Shown here piece after piece: positions 6,843 through 14,342 of a stretch of DNA of 19,753 bases. The stretch spans positions 1 through 19,753 of the forward strand of contig JAEYRA010000177.1 of the NCBI GenBank assembly GCA_023409755.1, read 5' to 3'. This stretch comes from Bacillota bacterium. GTDB taxonomy: Bacteria; Bacillota; Clostridia; Christensenellales; UMGS416. Each line of letters begins with the position of its first letter. The first letter of the stretch is position 1. Under the pieces are notes generated by a model. It had not been told where the DNA came from, did not search any database, and saw nothing but the letters and a program-made list of their open reading frames with translations. The translations under genes were made by a program, and so were the position numbers.

Positions 6843-6919
6843 TGGTGGGCCTTCTCCGATTCGAACGGAGGACCAATCGGTTATGAGCCGACCGCTCTAA
6901 CCAGCTGAGCTAAAGGCCC
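6843..6919 (-). tRNA. tRNA-Met (CAT), elongator type
   Basis: 77 nt with CCA. Anticodon loop CTCATAA gives CAU. The acceptor GGGCCTT/AAGGCCC is fully paired including pair 1-72, and the three G-C pairs typical of initiator anticodon stems are absent, so it is an elongator. A lysidine-modified Ile(CAU) tRNA cannot be excluded by eye. Confidence 0.85.
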
Positions 6920-6934
6920 AAAACTTCAAGGAAA

Positions 6935-7009
6935 TGGTGACCCCTAGGGGGTTCGAACCCCTGTTACCGCCGTGAAAGGGCGATGTCTTAACCACTTGAC
7001 CAAGGGGCC
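6935..7009 (-). tRNA. tRNA-Glu (TTC)
   Basis: 75 nt with CCA. Anticodon loop CTTTCAC in stem CGCC/GGCG gives UUC; acceptor GGCCCCT/AGGGGTC. Confidence 0.94.
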
Positions 7010-7014
7010 ACGTC

Positions 7015-7091
7015 TGGTCGGGGTGAGAGGATTCGAACCTCCGGCCCCATGCTCCCAAAGCACGTGCGCTACCAGGCTGCGCCACACCCCG
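7015..7091 (-). tRNA. tRNA-Pro (TGG)
   Basis: 77 nt with CCA. Anticodon loop TTTGGGA in stem CGTGC/GCATG gives UGG; acceptor CGGGGTG/CACCCCG fully paired. First gene of the array, about 40 nt after the promoter. Confidence 0.95.
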
Positions 7092-7132
7092 CAGTGTCAA
7101 GCGCTCAGCCGCCGATCAGAGCGACGCCTATT

Positions 7133-7161
7133 AATATACAGGATGGAGCGGCTTCTGTCAA
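7133..7161 (-). promoter_or_regulatory. Promoter of the eight-tRNA operon
   Basis: A perfect TTGACA (7156-7161) and TATATT (7133-7138) on the minus strand, spaced 17 nt. No other good promoter is visible inside the array, whose spacers are only 4-18 nt, so all eight tRNAs are probably made from this one and processed. Confidence 0.88.
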
Positions 7162-7207
7162 CGGGTATTTTTGATTGAAAATGTGTATCGAATTGTACGC
7201 CGACGCG

Positions 7208-7236
7208 GTGAAACACCAACGGGACTATGATAGAAT
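7208..7236 (+). promoter_or_regulatory. Candidate extended -10 promoter of the AI-2E family gene
   Basis: GTGAAA (7208-7213) and TAGAAT (7231-7236) are 17 nt apart and TGA directly precedes the -10, making an extended -10 element. It lies divergently from the tRNA promoter. Confidence 0.5.
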
Positions 7237-7283
7237 AATAGAAAGGAAAGTGCGCCGTTGCGGCGTGGATTGGGTGGGGTGGC

Positions 7284-8465
7284 ATGCGGTTCCACATCGA
7301 TCGAAAGTACCTGAAAGTTTGCGCCTACGTGTTTGGCACGGTGGCGGCGTTGATTCTGTTCAACCGCCTGTTGGAGGCGTCCGATGACATCTGGCAGAGC
7401 CTGCGCAATGGGCTGGGCTTCCTGCTGGCGCTGCTGAGCCCCTTCATCACCGCTGTCGTCATCGCCTACATCCTGAGCCCCGCGGTCAGCTCTGTGGACG
7501 CGATGCTGTGCCGGGCGCTGCGGGGCCGGGCGGAGCGGCGGCGCAAGATCATCTCCCTGGTGCTCGTCTATATCATATTGGCGACGCTGCTGGTCATTGC
7601 ACTCTCCTATGTGTTCCCGGCCATCACCAGCAACATCGGCGACCTCATCCGCAACGTACCGGGCTACTATGACACGGTGCTTGATTACTACAACGACCAT
7701 GTTGCCACCCATCCACTGCTCTCAAACGCCACCGTTCGCAACGCCATCGACTCTCAGATTGTGCGGTTCAACGACAACTTTGCCACCTACACCACCAACC
7801 TTCTGTCAGGCGTCACCAACTTCGTGTTTGAGTTTGTGTCTTCCATTGCCAGCTTCCTGCTGGGGCTGGTGCTGTCGTTCTACCTGCTCAACGAGCGGGA
7901 GCACATTGGCGAGAGCACCAGGCACCTGCTGCACGCCCGCTTGGGGGAGCGGCGCAGCCGCAGCATCACTGACTTTTTTGAGTCCGTTGACAGCGTCTTT
8001 GGAAAGTACATCAGTGCCAAGCTCTTTACCTCACTCATCGTGTTCGCGCTGGCGATGGTGCTCTTTTCCCTCCTGAAGGTGCGTTACGCCGTCCTCATGA
8101 GCCTCATCATCGCCGTGACAAACCTCGTGCCCTACATCGGCCCCTTTGTTGGTGCCATTCCGCCGGTGCTCATCGCCCTGGTAGACAGCCCGGAAAAGGC
8201 CATCTGGACATTGGTGGCCATCCTCGCTGTGCAGGCGGTGGATAACTACTTCATCGAGCCCTACGTCATCAACGACCGGGTGGGGTTGTCGCCGTTCTGG
8301 GCGCTGTTCTCCATCATCGTCATCGGCGGGCTCTTTGGGGCGTGGGGCATCCTGCTGGCGGTGCCTGTGGCTGCGGTCATCAAGCTTCTCATCAAGCGCT
8401 ACGTTGTTGGCCGTGCCACCCGTGTCGTTTCCTCCGCCACGTCCGACGAATCCGCCGAGGAGTAG
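7284..8465 (+). CDS. AI-2E family transporter (YdgG/TqsA/YtvI-like membrane protein)
   Basis: A 393-residue polytopic membrane protein. Hydrophobic segments lie at about 15-30, 45-70, 95-115, then after a roughly 90-residue extracytoplasmic-type region at about 190-205, 240-265, 270-300, 305-325 and 340-375. The signature blocks NLVPYIGPFVGAIPPVLIAL and QAVDNYFIEPYVINDRVGLSPFWALFSIIVIGGLFGAWG are characteristic of this family, whose members include autoinducer-2 exporters, Na+/H+ antiporters and a sporulation-linked protein (YtvI). The transported substrate cannot be deduced. The ATG follows a GGTGGGGTGG stretch, a poor but usable ribosome site. It is a single gene with terminator at 8574. 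Confidence 0.9.
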   Translation: MRFHIDRKYLKVCAYVFGTVAALILFNRLLEASDDIWQSLRNGLGFLLALLSPFITAVVIAYILSPAVSSVDAMLCRALRGRAERRRKIISLVLVYIILATLLVIALSYVFPAITSNIGDLIRNVPGYYDTVLDYYNDHVATHPLLSNATVRNAIDSQIVRFNDNFATYTTNLLSGVTNFVFEFVSSIASFLLGLVLSFYLLNEREHIGESTRHLLHARLGERRSRSITDFFESVDSVFGKYISAKLFTSLIVFALAMVLFSLLKVRYAVLMSLIIAVTNLVPYIGPFVGAIPPVLIALVDSPEKAIWTLVAILAVQAVDNYFIEPYVINDRVGLSPFWALFSIIVIGGLFGAWGILLAVPVAAVIKLLIKRYVVGRATRVVSSATSDESAEE

Positions 8466-8573
8466 CCAAGTGGCAGGGCCCGGCGCTCAGTTGAACTTGT
8501 CAGAGGCGCGCGGGGCACAATGAAAGGATGGGGCAGCAGGCAGCCGCTGCCAATGCGCACATACACTGCAGAC

Positions 8574-8608
8574 GAAGAGGTGGGCCATTGGCCCCCCTCT
8601 TCTTGTTT
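8574..8608 (+). terminator. Terminator of the AI-2E family gene
   Basis: GAAGAGGTGGGCC pairs with GGCCCCCCTCTTC (12 of 13 positions) over a 3-nt loop, followed by TTGTTTG. The gap 8466-8573 has no coding signal. Confidence 0.65.
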
Positions 8609-8612
8609 GCGT

Positions 8613-9491
8613 TCAGTCTTCCAACAGTTCCCAGCCGTCCCAGGCCACGGCCAACGCCTGCCGGTCAGTCAGGGGCAGGTGGGGCAGCGGCAGGTCACCG
8701 CGGGGCTTGGCGTCAGCGGGGCAGTGCACCGAGAGCAGGGCCGGAACCAGTGCCAACCCTGCGGTGTCGGTGTCCTCCAGCTGGCCGATGTTGGGCGTGG
8801 CAATGAGGCTGCCGGCGCTGACACCCACATAGACCTTGCCTGCAAACACCATGGCCTTGACAACCCGGTCGAAACCGGTGGCCCGCACTCGGCGCAGCAG
8901 ATGGGCGGTGTCCCCGCCGGTGAAGTAGACCACATCATAACCCATGGCATCGTCCAGCGACACCGGGGCGGAGAGGTCGCAGTCCACGATGTTCTTGGGC
9001 TGAATGCCAATACCAATGAGCTGCTGCCGGCACACGGGCACCATGGCGCGGGCGTCGTCGTTGATGGCGGCGGCGGTGACAAACAGCACCCGGGCATCGG
9101 CGGGGGAGCCGGGCAGCATCCTCAGGAACCGCCCGGCGATGTTGGCACGCCGGTTGCCCGCGTCGTCCTCCCACCCCGCGCTGGTCAGCAGTACGTTGCG
9201 CCAGGCATGGGTGCCGCGCTCGGCGGCCCAGCGGCGCACCTGTGCCACCCGGGCGCCTGGCGGGTGGTCGCCGTGCACCGGGTCGGCGAAGGAGTAGGCG
9301 TAGAGCTTACCGCAGGGCAACTCGTCGCACTCGCCGCAGTGGGCGTGGCCGCGCGCCTGGCAACACTGGGCCACCGGACATTCCCCGTGGAAGGGGTGCC
9401 CCAGTGACTCCACACAGCCGCGGCAGCCGTGGCTCTCCCGCCAGGGGCAGCCGGTACAGAGAAGGCCGCAGCGCGATTCTATTTCAGTCAT
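8613..9491 (-). CDS. Cys-rich DUF3795-like domain fused to peptidase S51 (dipeptidase E-like) domain
   Basis: A 292-residue two-domain protein. Residues 1-60 contain eleven cysteines (CGLLCTGC, CRGC, CPVAQCC, CGECDELPC), a pattern seen in DUF3795-type zinc or Fe-S binding modules. Residues about 95-290 form a peptidase S51/class-I glutamine-amidotransferase-like fold: strand VLFVTAAAINDD, the FTGGDT turn, and the nucleophile elbow GVSAGS with Ser225, followed by His256 as candidate catalytic His. S51 enzymes cut Asp-X dipeptides or cyanophycin fragments; the substrate here is unknown. AAAGGAG sits 7 nt before the ATG, which overlaps the end of the winged-helix gene by 8 nt. It is the last gene of a three-gene operon. 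Confidence 0.82.
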   Translation of the reverse strand: MTEIESRCGLLCTGCPWRESHGCRGCVESLGHPFHGECPVAQCCQARGHAHCGECDELPCGKLYAYSFADPVHGDHPPGARVAQVRRWAAERGTHAWRNVLLTSAGWEDDAGNRRANIAGRFLRMLPGSPADARVLFVTAAAINDDARAMVPVCRQQLIGIGIQPKNIVDCDLSAPVSLDDAMGYDVVYFTGGDTAHLLRRVRATGFDRVVKAMVFAGKVYVGVSAGSLIATPNIGQLEDTDTAGLALVPALLSVHCPADAKPRGDLPLPHLPLTDRQALAVAWDGWELLED

Positions 9492-10545
9492 GTTCCAGCT
9501 CCTTTCCGTCCCATCGGCGCAGGGGGCTGCGCTCAGGGTCGTTGACCTTGTAAATTGCCTGTACGATCGCCTCTCGCCGGCGTGTTTTCTCGCCGTCTGG
9601 CAGTGTGAGGATCACATCCTCCAGCACGAAGGGCCCCTGCTTGAAGGCCCCCACGACGGCCCCGGCAAACTGCCCGTCGAGGAGCAGATAAAAGAGCGTC
9701 TCCCACTGGGGGTGGGCGAAGCGGGCCTTGAGGGTGCTTTCGTGCTGGCGCACCAACGGGTCGGCCCGGTGCAGGGCAAAGACCGACGGAGCGGGCTCCA
9801 TCGGCTCGCAGAGCAACGTCGCGTCCCCCGGCAGCGCCACGAGCCCAGCACCCACCTCGGTCACCTCCCCCCGCTCCCGCAGCAATGCCAGCGCCGCTTT
9901 GACCACCGTTGCCGGCAGGCGGAAATAGTCTCGCACCTGGGTGGCGTCGGCCGCCACCGCCAGCGGCAGCCAGCGACGGATGAGCTCGGCTGCGGCCTCC
10001 ACGGGGGTGTAGCGTGCCAAATCCACTTCTGGGAACTCACTCTCCATCCGGTAGAACCCGCGGTCCCAGTCACGGTCAATTTGATCCTCGAAGACCTCAA
10101 AGGCCTGCTGCAGGCGGTGGAGGGCGGGGGTGATGTCGCGCACCAGGTGACCGGTGACCTCCTTCATCTGCCCGATGGTCATGGGCCCTTCGTGGCGCAG
10201 CAGGGTGAGAATCTCCTCCTCCAGCCGCGTGTGGAAGGGCAGCGCCTTGCGGGTGGCGCAGGCGAAGAGCTCCAGGTCCCGCCGGTCGACGTAGCCGATG
10301 GCCCCGCCCAGGTAACGGCCCTTCAGGATGTCCCGCCCGGCACGACGGCGGTCGTTGTGGGCCAGGTCGTCGAAGGCTGCGCGGTGCACCAGGCGCGGCG
10401 GCTCACCGGGTCGGCACCAGTACACTGTCGTCACCGGCGACAGCGTGCGAAAGAGATCGTCGTACTCCATGTGGGTAGCGGGGGAGACGAGGTGCTGCCG
10501 CTGGAGCCGCAGCGCTGCAATGGTTTGTGGGTTGGGGTCAGCCAC
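9484..10545 (-). CDS. Winged-helix DNA-binding protein, HTH_42/AlkZ-like family
   Basis: 353 residues. The N-terminus IAALRLQRQHLVSP, the repeated winged-helix segments (for example ILTLLRHEGPMTIGQMKEVTG and PATVVKAALALLRERGEVTEV), and the C-terminal QFAGAVVGAF..GPFVLEDVIL block fit the HTH_42 family, which contains DNA glycosylases of the AlkZ/YcaQ type that unhook damaged or crosslinked bases. The catalytic Gln-x-Gln/Asp motif expected near residue 40 reads PVTTVYW here, so glycosylase activity is doubtful. The start is GTG at 10545 with GGAGGT 5 nt upstream. It overlaps the 51-aa gene before it and the S51 gene after it by 8 nt each. Confidence 0.72.
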   Translation of the reverse strand: MADPNPQTIAALRLQRQHLVSPATHMEYDDLFRTLSPVTTVYWCRPGEPPRLVHRAAFDDLAHNDRRRAGRDILKGRYLGGAIGYVDRRDLELFACATRKALPFHTRLEEEILTLLRHEGPMTIGQMKEVTGHLVRDITPALHRLQQAFEVFEDQIDRDWDRGFYRMESEFPEVDLARYTPVEAAAELIRRWLPLAVAADATQVRDYFRLPATVVKAALALLRERGEVTEVGAGLVALPGDATLLCEPMEPAPSVFALHRADPLVRQHESTLKARFAHPQWETLFYLLLDGQFAGAVVGAFKQGPFVLEDVILTLPDGEKTRRREAIVQAIYKVNDPERSPLRRWDGKELEHD

Positions 10546-10693
10546 GGCGCACCTCCAGAAGGGCCATCACGCTGTCGGGCTCACTGTGGCTGGTGGTTGG
10601 ATCGGTGGGGGCGTGGTGGGAGAAGAGGTCATATTGCCCGGGCCGGCTCTCCCGCAGTGTGTTGTGCCGTTCGGTGCCAAGTTCGTGCTTCAT
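10538..10693 (-). CDS. Small hypothetical protein (51 aa)
   Basis: MKHELGTERHNTLRESRPGQYDLF... is a polar, Ser/His/Pro-rich peptide without membrane segment or recognised domain. The case for it being real is its setting: AAGGAG sits 6 nt before the ATG, a promoter lies 28 nt further up, and its stop overlaps the GTG of the winged-helix gene by 8 nt, so it is translated first in the operon. It could be a leader peptide that couples translation of the next gene, or a small partner protein. I do not recognise it. Confidence 0.6.
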   Translation of the reverse strand: MKHELGTERHNTLRESRPGQYDLFSHHAPTDPTTSHSEPDSVMALLEVRRG

Positions 10694-10720
10694 GGGGCTC
10701 TCCTTGGGGGCTGTTCTCTG

Positions 10721-10748
10721 TATATAGTATAGCAAACAACGTTGACAA
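10721..10748 (-). promoter_or_regulatory. Candidate promoter of the 51-aa/winged-helix/S51 operon
   Basis: TTGTCA (10743-10748) and TATATA (10721-10726) on the minus strand, 16 nt apart; an overlapping TATACT at 10726-10731 is an alternative -10. Confidence 0.5.
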
Positions 10749-10795
10749 CAGGGTGTCAGCAACACATCTGCATGGTGTCGCTCTTTTGGGGTGTC

Positions 10796-11308
10796 TCACT
10801 GCGATGGTTGGCTACTCAGTAGGCCGGGAACCTCTGCAAGACCCTGAATGCGTGTCTTCACCGGCAGACCGATGCCAAAGAAGGGCAAGCCGAAGGCGGC
10901 GGACAACCCGGCGTCTGCCGCGGAGTCCCCCACCAGGAAGCTCTGCGAAAGGTCAATATCGGGGTGTTTTGCCATTGCTTGCTGAATCATGCCGGGCTTG
11001 GGTTTACAGCAGCCGCATCCTTCCCAACGGGCATGGGGGCAGAAAAAGGTATCCAGCACACGAACCCCGTTTGCAGCCAAGGCGTTCTGGAATTTCCGAT
11101 CGAACGAATGGTATTCCTGCAGGGAGAGTACGCCCTCACCAATCAGGTATTGGTTGGTGACGACGATCAAATCATACCTCAGGGCAAGCAACCGCGCCAT
11201 GGCGTCCATGGCTCCGGGGAGAAACTCCGGCTCCCGGGCAGAGCGCCAATCTTCATCGGGGTAATCGCGGATGATGGTTCCGTCTCGATCGAGGAAAGCG
11301 ACCTTCAT
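10796..11308 (-). CDS. HAD-IIIA family phosphatase, GmhB-like
   Basis: A 170-residue HAD hydrolase. Motif I is MKVAFLDRDGT (nucleophile Asp7, acid/base Asp9), motif II VVTNQ (Thr), motif III Lys in KPKPGM, and motif IV GDSAADAG. A Cys/His zinc loop, CPHARWEGCGCCKPKPG, is the hallmark of the GmhB/histidinol-phosphatase subgroup. GmhB removes the 7-phosphate from heptose bisphosphate; relatives act on histidinol phosphate or other sugar phosphates, and no heptose or histidine gene lies nearby to decide. The ATG at 11308 has an AAGGGGG stretch upstream. It stands alone in the same direction as its neighbours. Confidence 0.85.
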   Translation of the reverse strand: MKVAFLDRDGTIIRDYPDEDWRSAREPEFLPGAMDAMARLLALRYDLIVVTNQYLIGEGVLSLQEYHSFDRKFQNALAANGVRVLDTFFCPHARWEGCGCCKPKPGMIQQAMAKHPDIDLSQSFLVGDSAADAGLSAAFGLPFFGIGLPVKTRIQGLAEVPGLLSSQPSQ

Positions 11309-11376
11309 GTCGCAGGCCCCCTTACGTTCCTTCTGTATCTATATTAGTACCATATAGCATCGAGAGCGAAAACGCA

Positions 11377-11410
11377 AACCGCCCGCCAACACCATGGTTG
11401 ACGGGCGGTT
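11377..11410 (-). terminator. Terminator of the acyl-CoA synthetase gene
   Basis: A 14-bp stem with one mismatch (AACCGCCCGCCAAC / GTTGACGGGCGGTT, loop ACCATG) begins 13 nt past the stop; on the minus strand it leads into TTTGCGTTTTCG. Confidence 0.75.
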
Positions 11411-11422
11411 GGATAGGATTGC

Positions 11423-13657
11423 TTACTTCGTCCAATACTCCACGAACGCGTCGAGGCTGCGGATGGCCGAGCGGATGTCGGGGTAGACGGGAAGGCCGTT
11501 CTCCTCGAGATAGCGCACCATGGCCTGGTAGTGCTGGCCGGCGTTGACCGACACGACGAGGGGCTTCTGCGTGCGCTGGTGCAGGCGCACCAGCAGCGGG
11601 GCGATGGCGTCGTCGTCCAGGTACCGGTCGGGCGTGGTCTTCAGGTTGTCAATGTGGGGGACGATGGCCACAAACATGCAGTCCACCCCGGGGTCGCTGA
11701 GGACGGCCTCGACGAACTCCACGAACAACACGTCGTCGGTCATGGGGGTGAGATCGAGGAATGAGGTGTGGACATCCACCAGCCCGTGCCGGTTGAGGGT
11801 ACGAAGGCGTTCGGTCGTCTCCGGCTGCAGGGCGGCCTGCTGCAGGCTGCGTAGCGTGTCCGCGCCCATGGTGGCGTCGAGCCCGGCGTTCACGACCCCG
11901 GCCACCCGGCGGCCTGCGGGTTTGCGGCTGTGGAGCATGGCGAAGGCCCGGGTGTAGTTGTAGAAGTCATCCAGCTCCTCGGCAAGCACGCAGCCGGATT
12001 GCTGGCAGGCAGCGCGGAATACGTCGTAGCTGCCGGAGATGGACGCCGTGTGGCTGGCCGCAGCCTTGGCCCCGGCCTCGGTACGGCCTGATTTATAGAC
12101 CACGATGGGCTTTTTGCTCTGACGCGCCATGTCAAAGAACTGGCGGCCCTCCCTGGCGGAAATGCCCTCGATGTACATGCTCAGGATGTCGATCTGGGGG
12201 TCCTGTTCAAAGTGGCACATCAGGTCTGGAATGTTGACGTCGACCTTGTTGCCAAAGCTGACAATGGCGCGGAAGATGGGGGCGGACTGGGTGCGCTCGA
12301 TGCTGGTGATGGCCATGGCGCCGCTCTGGGTCAGCAGTGCCGCGTTGGAGTGTTTGCCCCAGGCCACGTGCAGGCGCTCCTCCTCAATGAACAGCGTGTT
12401 GACCCCCTGACTTTCGCCGCCAGGGGCATAGAAGACGCCCATGCAGTTGGGCCCGATGAAGCGCACCCCGTCGGGCCGGCCGCTCAATACCGCCTCGGCG
12501 AAGTCGGGGTAGGGCATGTTGGACGGCACGCCGGAGATGAGCACCACCGCTTTGTCTGCCGGCAGGCTCCGTACAAACGACATCGAGTGCTGGGCCGGGG
12601 CGGCATACACCACCAGGTCGTAGGGGTGGGGGATGTCGTCCAGGCTCCGGTAAAGCGGGTAGGCCGCGCCGTTGATGACCGTCTCGCCGCCCTTGGGGTT
12701 GACGCAGTAAACGTCCTGCCGCCCCAGGTCGTGGAAGAGCGTGGCGATGACCCGTGCCATGCTGTGGCGGGTGGCGTCGGTGGACACCCCCAGCACGGCA
12801 ATGCCCTCCGGCGCGAAGAACCGCCGCAGGTTCCGGGTGTTGGGGGCCTGTACCACCGTCAGGCAGTCGTCGCAGGCGGTGAACTCGGCATAGCCGTCCA
12901 CCGCCAGGAAGCGCCCGTCCTCGGCAAACACAAAGGGGTTGAGGTCAAGCGTCTGCAGCAGGAAGCGGGGGCGCGTGTCCGCCATGGGGGAGTAAGCCAT
13001 CCCCAACTCTGAGAGCACCGCCAGCGCCCTGGCCATCATGTCGAGGTACTCGGGGTGGCCCTGTTCCTCGTACTTGATGCTGATTTTCAGCGAGCGAGTC
13101 AGCGCCTGGGCATCGTGGTAGCTCACCGGGGCCAGCAGCAGGTTCGCCGCGTCGTAGTGCGCGGCAAAGAACTCCGCGTCGTCGCCGCCCTTGGTGAGCG
13201 TCACCACCGGGCCAAAGGCCGGGTCATCCTTCAGGCCGATCATGATCTCGTTGCCCAGCGCCTGGGTGAAGGTCACGAACTCCACGATGAGGAACCCGTC
13301 GATGGTCGGCTGGTTGTCAGCCGGGAAGTGGGAGAGCACTTCTTCCCGCATGTTGTGGAGCACAAAGCGCACAAACAGCGGATCGAGGTTTGTCACCCGT
13401 TTTACCCCGCCGTAGCGCTGATTGTGGGCCAGGTTGCGCGAGACGGTCTTGACGATGAGCGCCCCGCCGGAGAAACGTCCCAGCAGCGCGCCGTTGATCT
13501 CGTTCATGTCCCGCACGAAGACGTGTTTGGGCACCGAAAGGCCCAGCGACTCCAGCATGCCGTAGACTTCGTGCTCGTGCAGGGTGCTGCGGCCATCGGC
13601 AGCCGCCCCGGCAAAGATGGCGTCGATGCGGTTGATGGTGTCATGATGGAGTGCCAT
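11423..13657 (-). CDS. Single-chain NDP-forming acyl-CoA synthetase (acetate-CoA ligase family), ATP-grasp first
   Basis: 744 residues. Residues 1-260 are an ATP-grasp lobe (LIVKTVSRN, DDPAFGPVVTLTKGGDD, TLDLNPFVF). Residues 270-400 form a CoA-binding Rossmann domain (PEGIAVLGVSTD, VYCVNPKGG). Residues 400-560 resemble succinyl-CoA ligase alpha (IGPNCMGVF, ALLTQSGAMA, SFGNKVDVN), with the expected phospho-histidine His536 in AASHTASISG; a second flavodoxin-like ligase domain fills 580-744. ADP-forming enzymes of this family make ATP from acyl-CoA, releasing the acid, via a phospho-His. The beta-then-alpha order differs from the usual alpha-then-beta single chain. ATG 13657 has CCGGAGG upstream; longer in-frame starts would cross the promoter. 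Confidence 0.88.
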   Translation of the reverse strand: MALHHDTINRIDAIFAGAAADGRSTLHEHEVYGMLESLGLSVPKHVFVRDMNEINGALLGRFSGGALIVKTVSRNLAHNQRYGGVKRVTNLDPLFVRFVLHNMREEVLSHFPADNQPTIDGFLIVEFVTFTQALGNEIMIGLKDDPAFGPVVTLTKGGDDAEFFAAHYDAANLLLAPVSYHDAQALTRSLKISIKYEEQGHPEYLDMMARALAVLSELGMAYSPMADTRPRFLLQTLDLNPFVFAEDGRFLAVDGYAEFTACDDCLTVVQAPNTRNLRRFFAPEGIAVLGVSTDATRHSMARVIATLFHDLGRQDVYCVNPKGGETVINGAAYPLYRSLDDIPHPYDLVVYAAPAQHSMSFVRSLPADKAVVLISGVPSNMPYPDFAEAVLSGRPDGVRFIGPNCMGVFYAPGGESQGVNTLFIEEERLHVAWGKHSNAALLTQSGAMAITSIERTQSAPIFRAIVSFGNKVDVNIPDLMCHFEQDPQIDILSMYIEGISAREGRQFFDMARQSKKPIVVYKSGRTEAGAKAAASHTASISGSYDVFRAACQQSGCVLAEELDDFYNYTRAFAMLHSRKPAGRRVAGVVNAGLDATMGADTLRSLQQAALQPETTERLRTLNRHGLVDVHTSFLDLTPMTDDVLFVEFVEAVLSDPGVDCMFVAIVPHIDNLKTTPDRYLDDDAIAPLLVRLHQRTQKPLVVSVNAGQHYQAMVRYLEENGLPVYPDIRSAIRSLDAFVEYWTK

Positions 13658-13689
13658 GGCAATCCTCCGGAAAAAATGGATGTAGTTCA

Positions 13690-13718
13690 ATATTACGGAA
13701 AGGCGCACGGGATCACAA
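13690..13718 (-). promoter_or_regulatory. Promoter of the acyl-CoA synthetase gene
   Basis: TTGTGA (13713-13718) and TAATAT (13690-13695) on the minus strand, 17-nt spacing, giving a leader of about 25 nt before the ribosome site and ATG at 13657. Confidence 0.65.
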
Positions 13719-13743
13719 GGGGGTATGCGGGAAAGCGGGCGCT

Positions 13744-14196
13744 TTATTTTACCTTGTTGGCACAGTCGGCGCACAGGCCGGTCAACGTGATGTGATGGTC
13801 GCTGACCAGGAACCCGTATTGGGTGAGCACCGCTTGCTCAATGCCGGCCATCATGTCCTCCTTCAACTCCAGTACCGCGCCGCAGCGCAGGCACTGCAGA
13901 TGGGCGTGGGAGTGGCCCTCGTCGTCCGCGCAGTACTCATAGACCGTGCTGCCGCCGGGCAGATGGGCCCGCTTGATGTAGCCCATGTCCTGCAGCAACT
14001 GCACGGCGCGGTAGACCGTGGCGATGCCAACGTCGCCGCGGTTGAGGGTGCGGTGTAGGTCCTCGGCGGTGAAGTGCCCCTCCATCGATGCCACTGCCTG
14101 CAGCGCCTCCACCCGTTGGGCGGTCAGGCGCAGGCCGCGGGTCTTCAGGGCCTTTTCAAAGCGCGAGAGGTCGGGCGTGTGATGGACGGTGTTCAT
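13744..14196 (-). CDS. Fur-family metal-responsive regulator
   Basis: 150 residues. The winged helix carries the family signature GIATVYRAVQLLQDMG (recognition helix); the dimer domain has HSHAHLQC and the structural zinc pairs CLRCG and CADC. Members sense iron (Fur), zinc (Zur) or peroxide (PerR); the residues seen do not separate these. In Bacillota Fur-type regulators repress uptake or stress genes under metal excess. Start at 14196 with AGGAG 6 nt upstream; ATG 14220 in frame has none. A TATACT (14232-14237) on the minus strand is a likely -10, but no clear -35. It is divergent from the mrp gene, so shared control is possible. Confidence 0.88.
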   Translation of the reverse strand: MNTVHHTPDLSRFEKALKTRGLRLTAQRVEALQAVASMEGHFTAEDLHRTLNRGDVGIATVYRAVQLLQDMGYIKRAHLPGGSTVYEYCADDEGHSHAHLQCLRCGAVLELKEDMMAGIEQAVLTQYGFLVSDHHITLTGLCADCANKVK

Positions 14197-14342
14197 GGCA
14201 TCTCCTGCTTTTGATGGCACGTTATTCTATTAGTATACCACGGTTGGTTCCATGCCGTATATGCGATTTTTCAAATGTATCCTGAGCCGTCCATCCTTGG
14301 GCAATGTTACCGCCCTGTGTCGGTGCGTATGGCACCCGAAAA

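Noticed and set aside
6388..7091. tRNA array as an integration site for a mobile element
   Set aside because: No integrase, direct repeat of a tRNA 3' end, or foreign-looking composition next to any tRNA.
10570..10795. T-box or attenuator upstream of the 51-aa gene
   Set aside because: No T-box sequence, specifier stem or terminator/antiterminator pair could be found; only a promoter and a GTTG-rich stretch.
9490..11160. A 556-codon plus-strand open frame across the winged-helix gene
   Set aside because: It spans three minus-strand genes and their promoter, has no ribosome site, and no domain.
14222..14342. Possible riboswitch or Fur box between fur and mrp
   Set aside because: The weak symmetry around 14221-14237 matches a Fur or Per box poorly and no conserved aptamer fold is visible.
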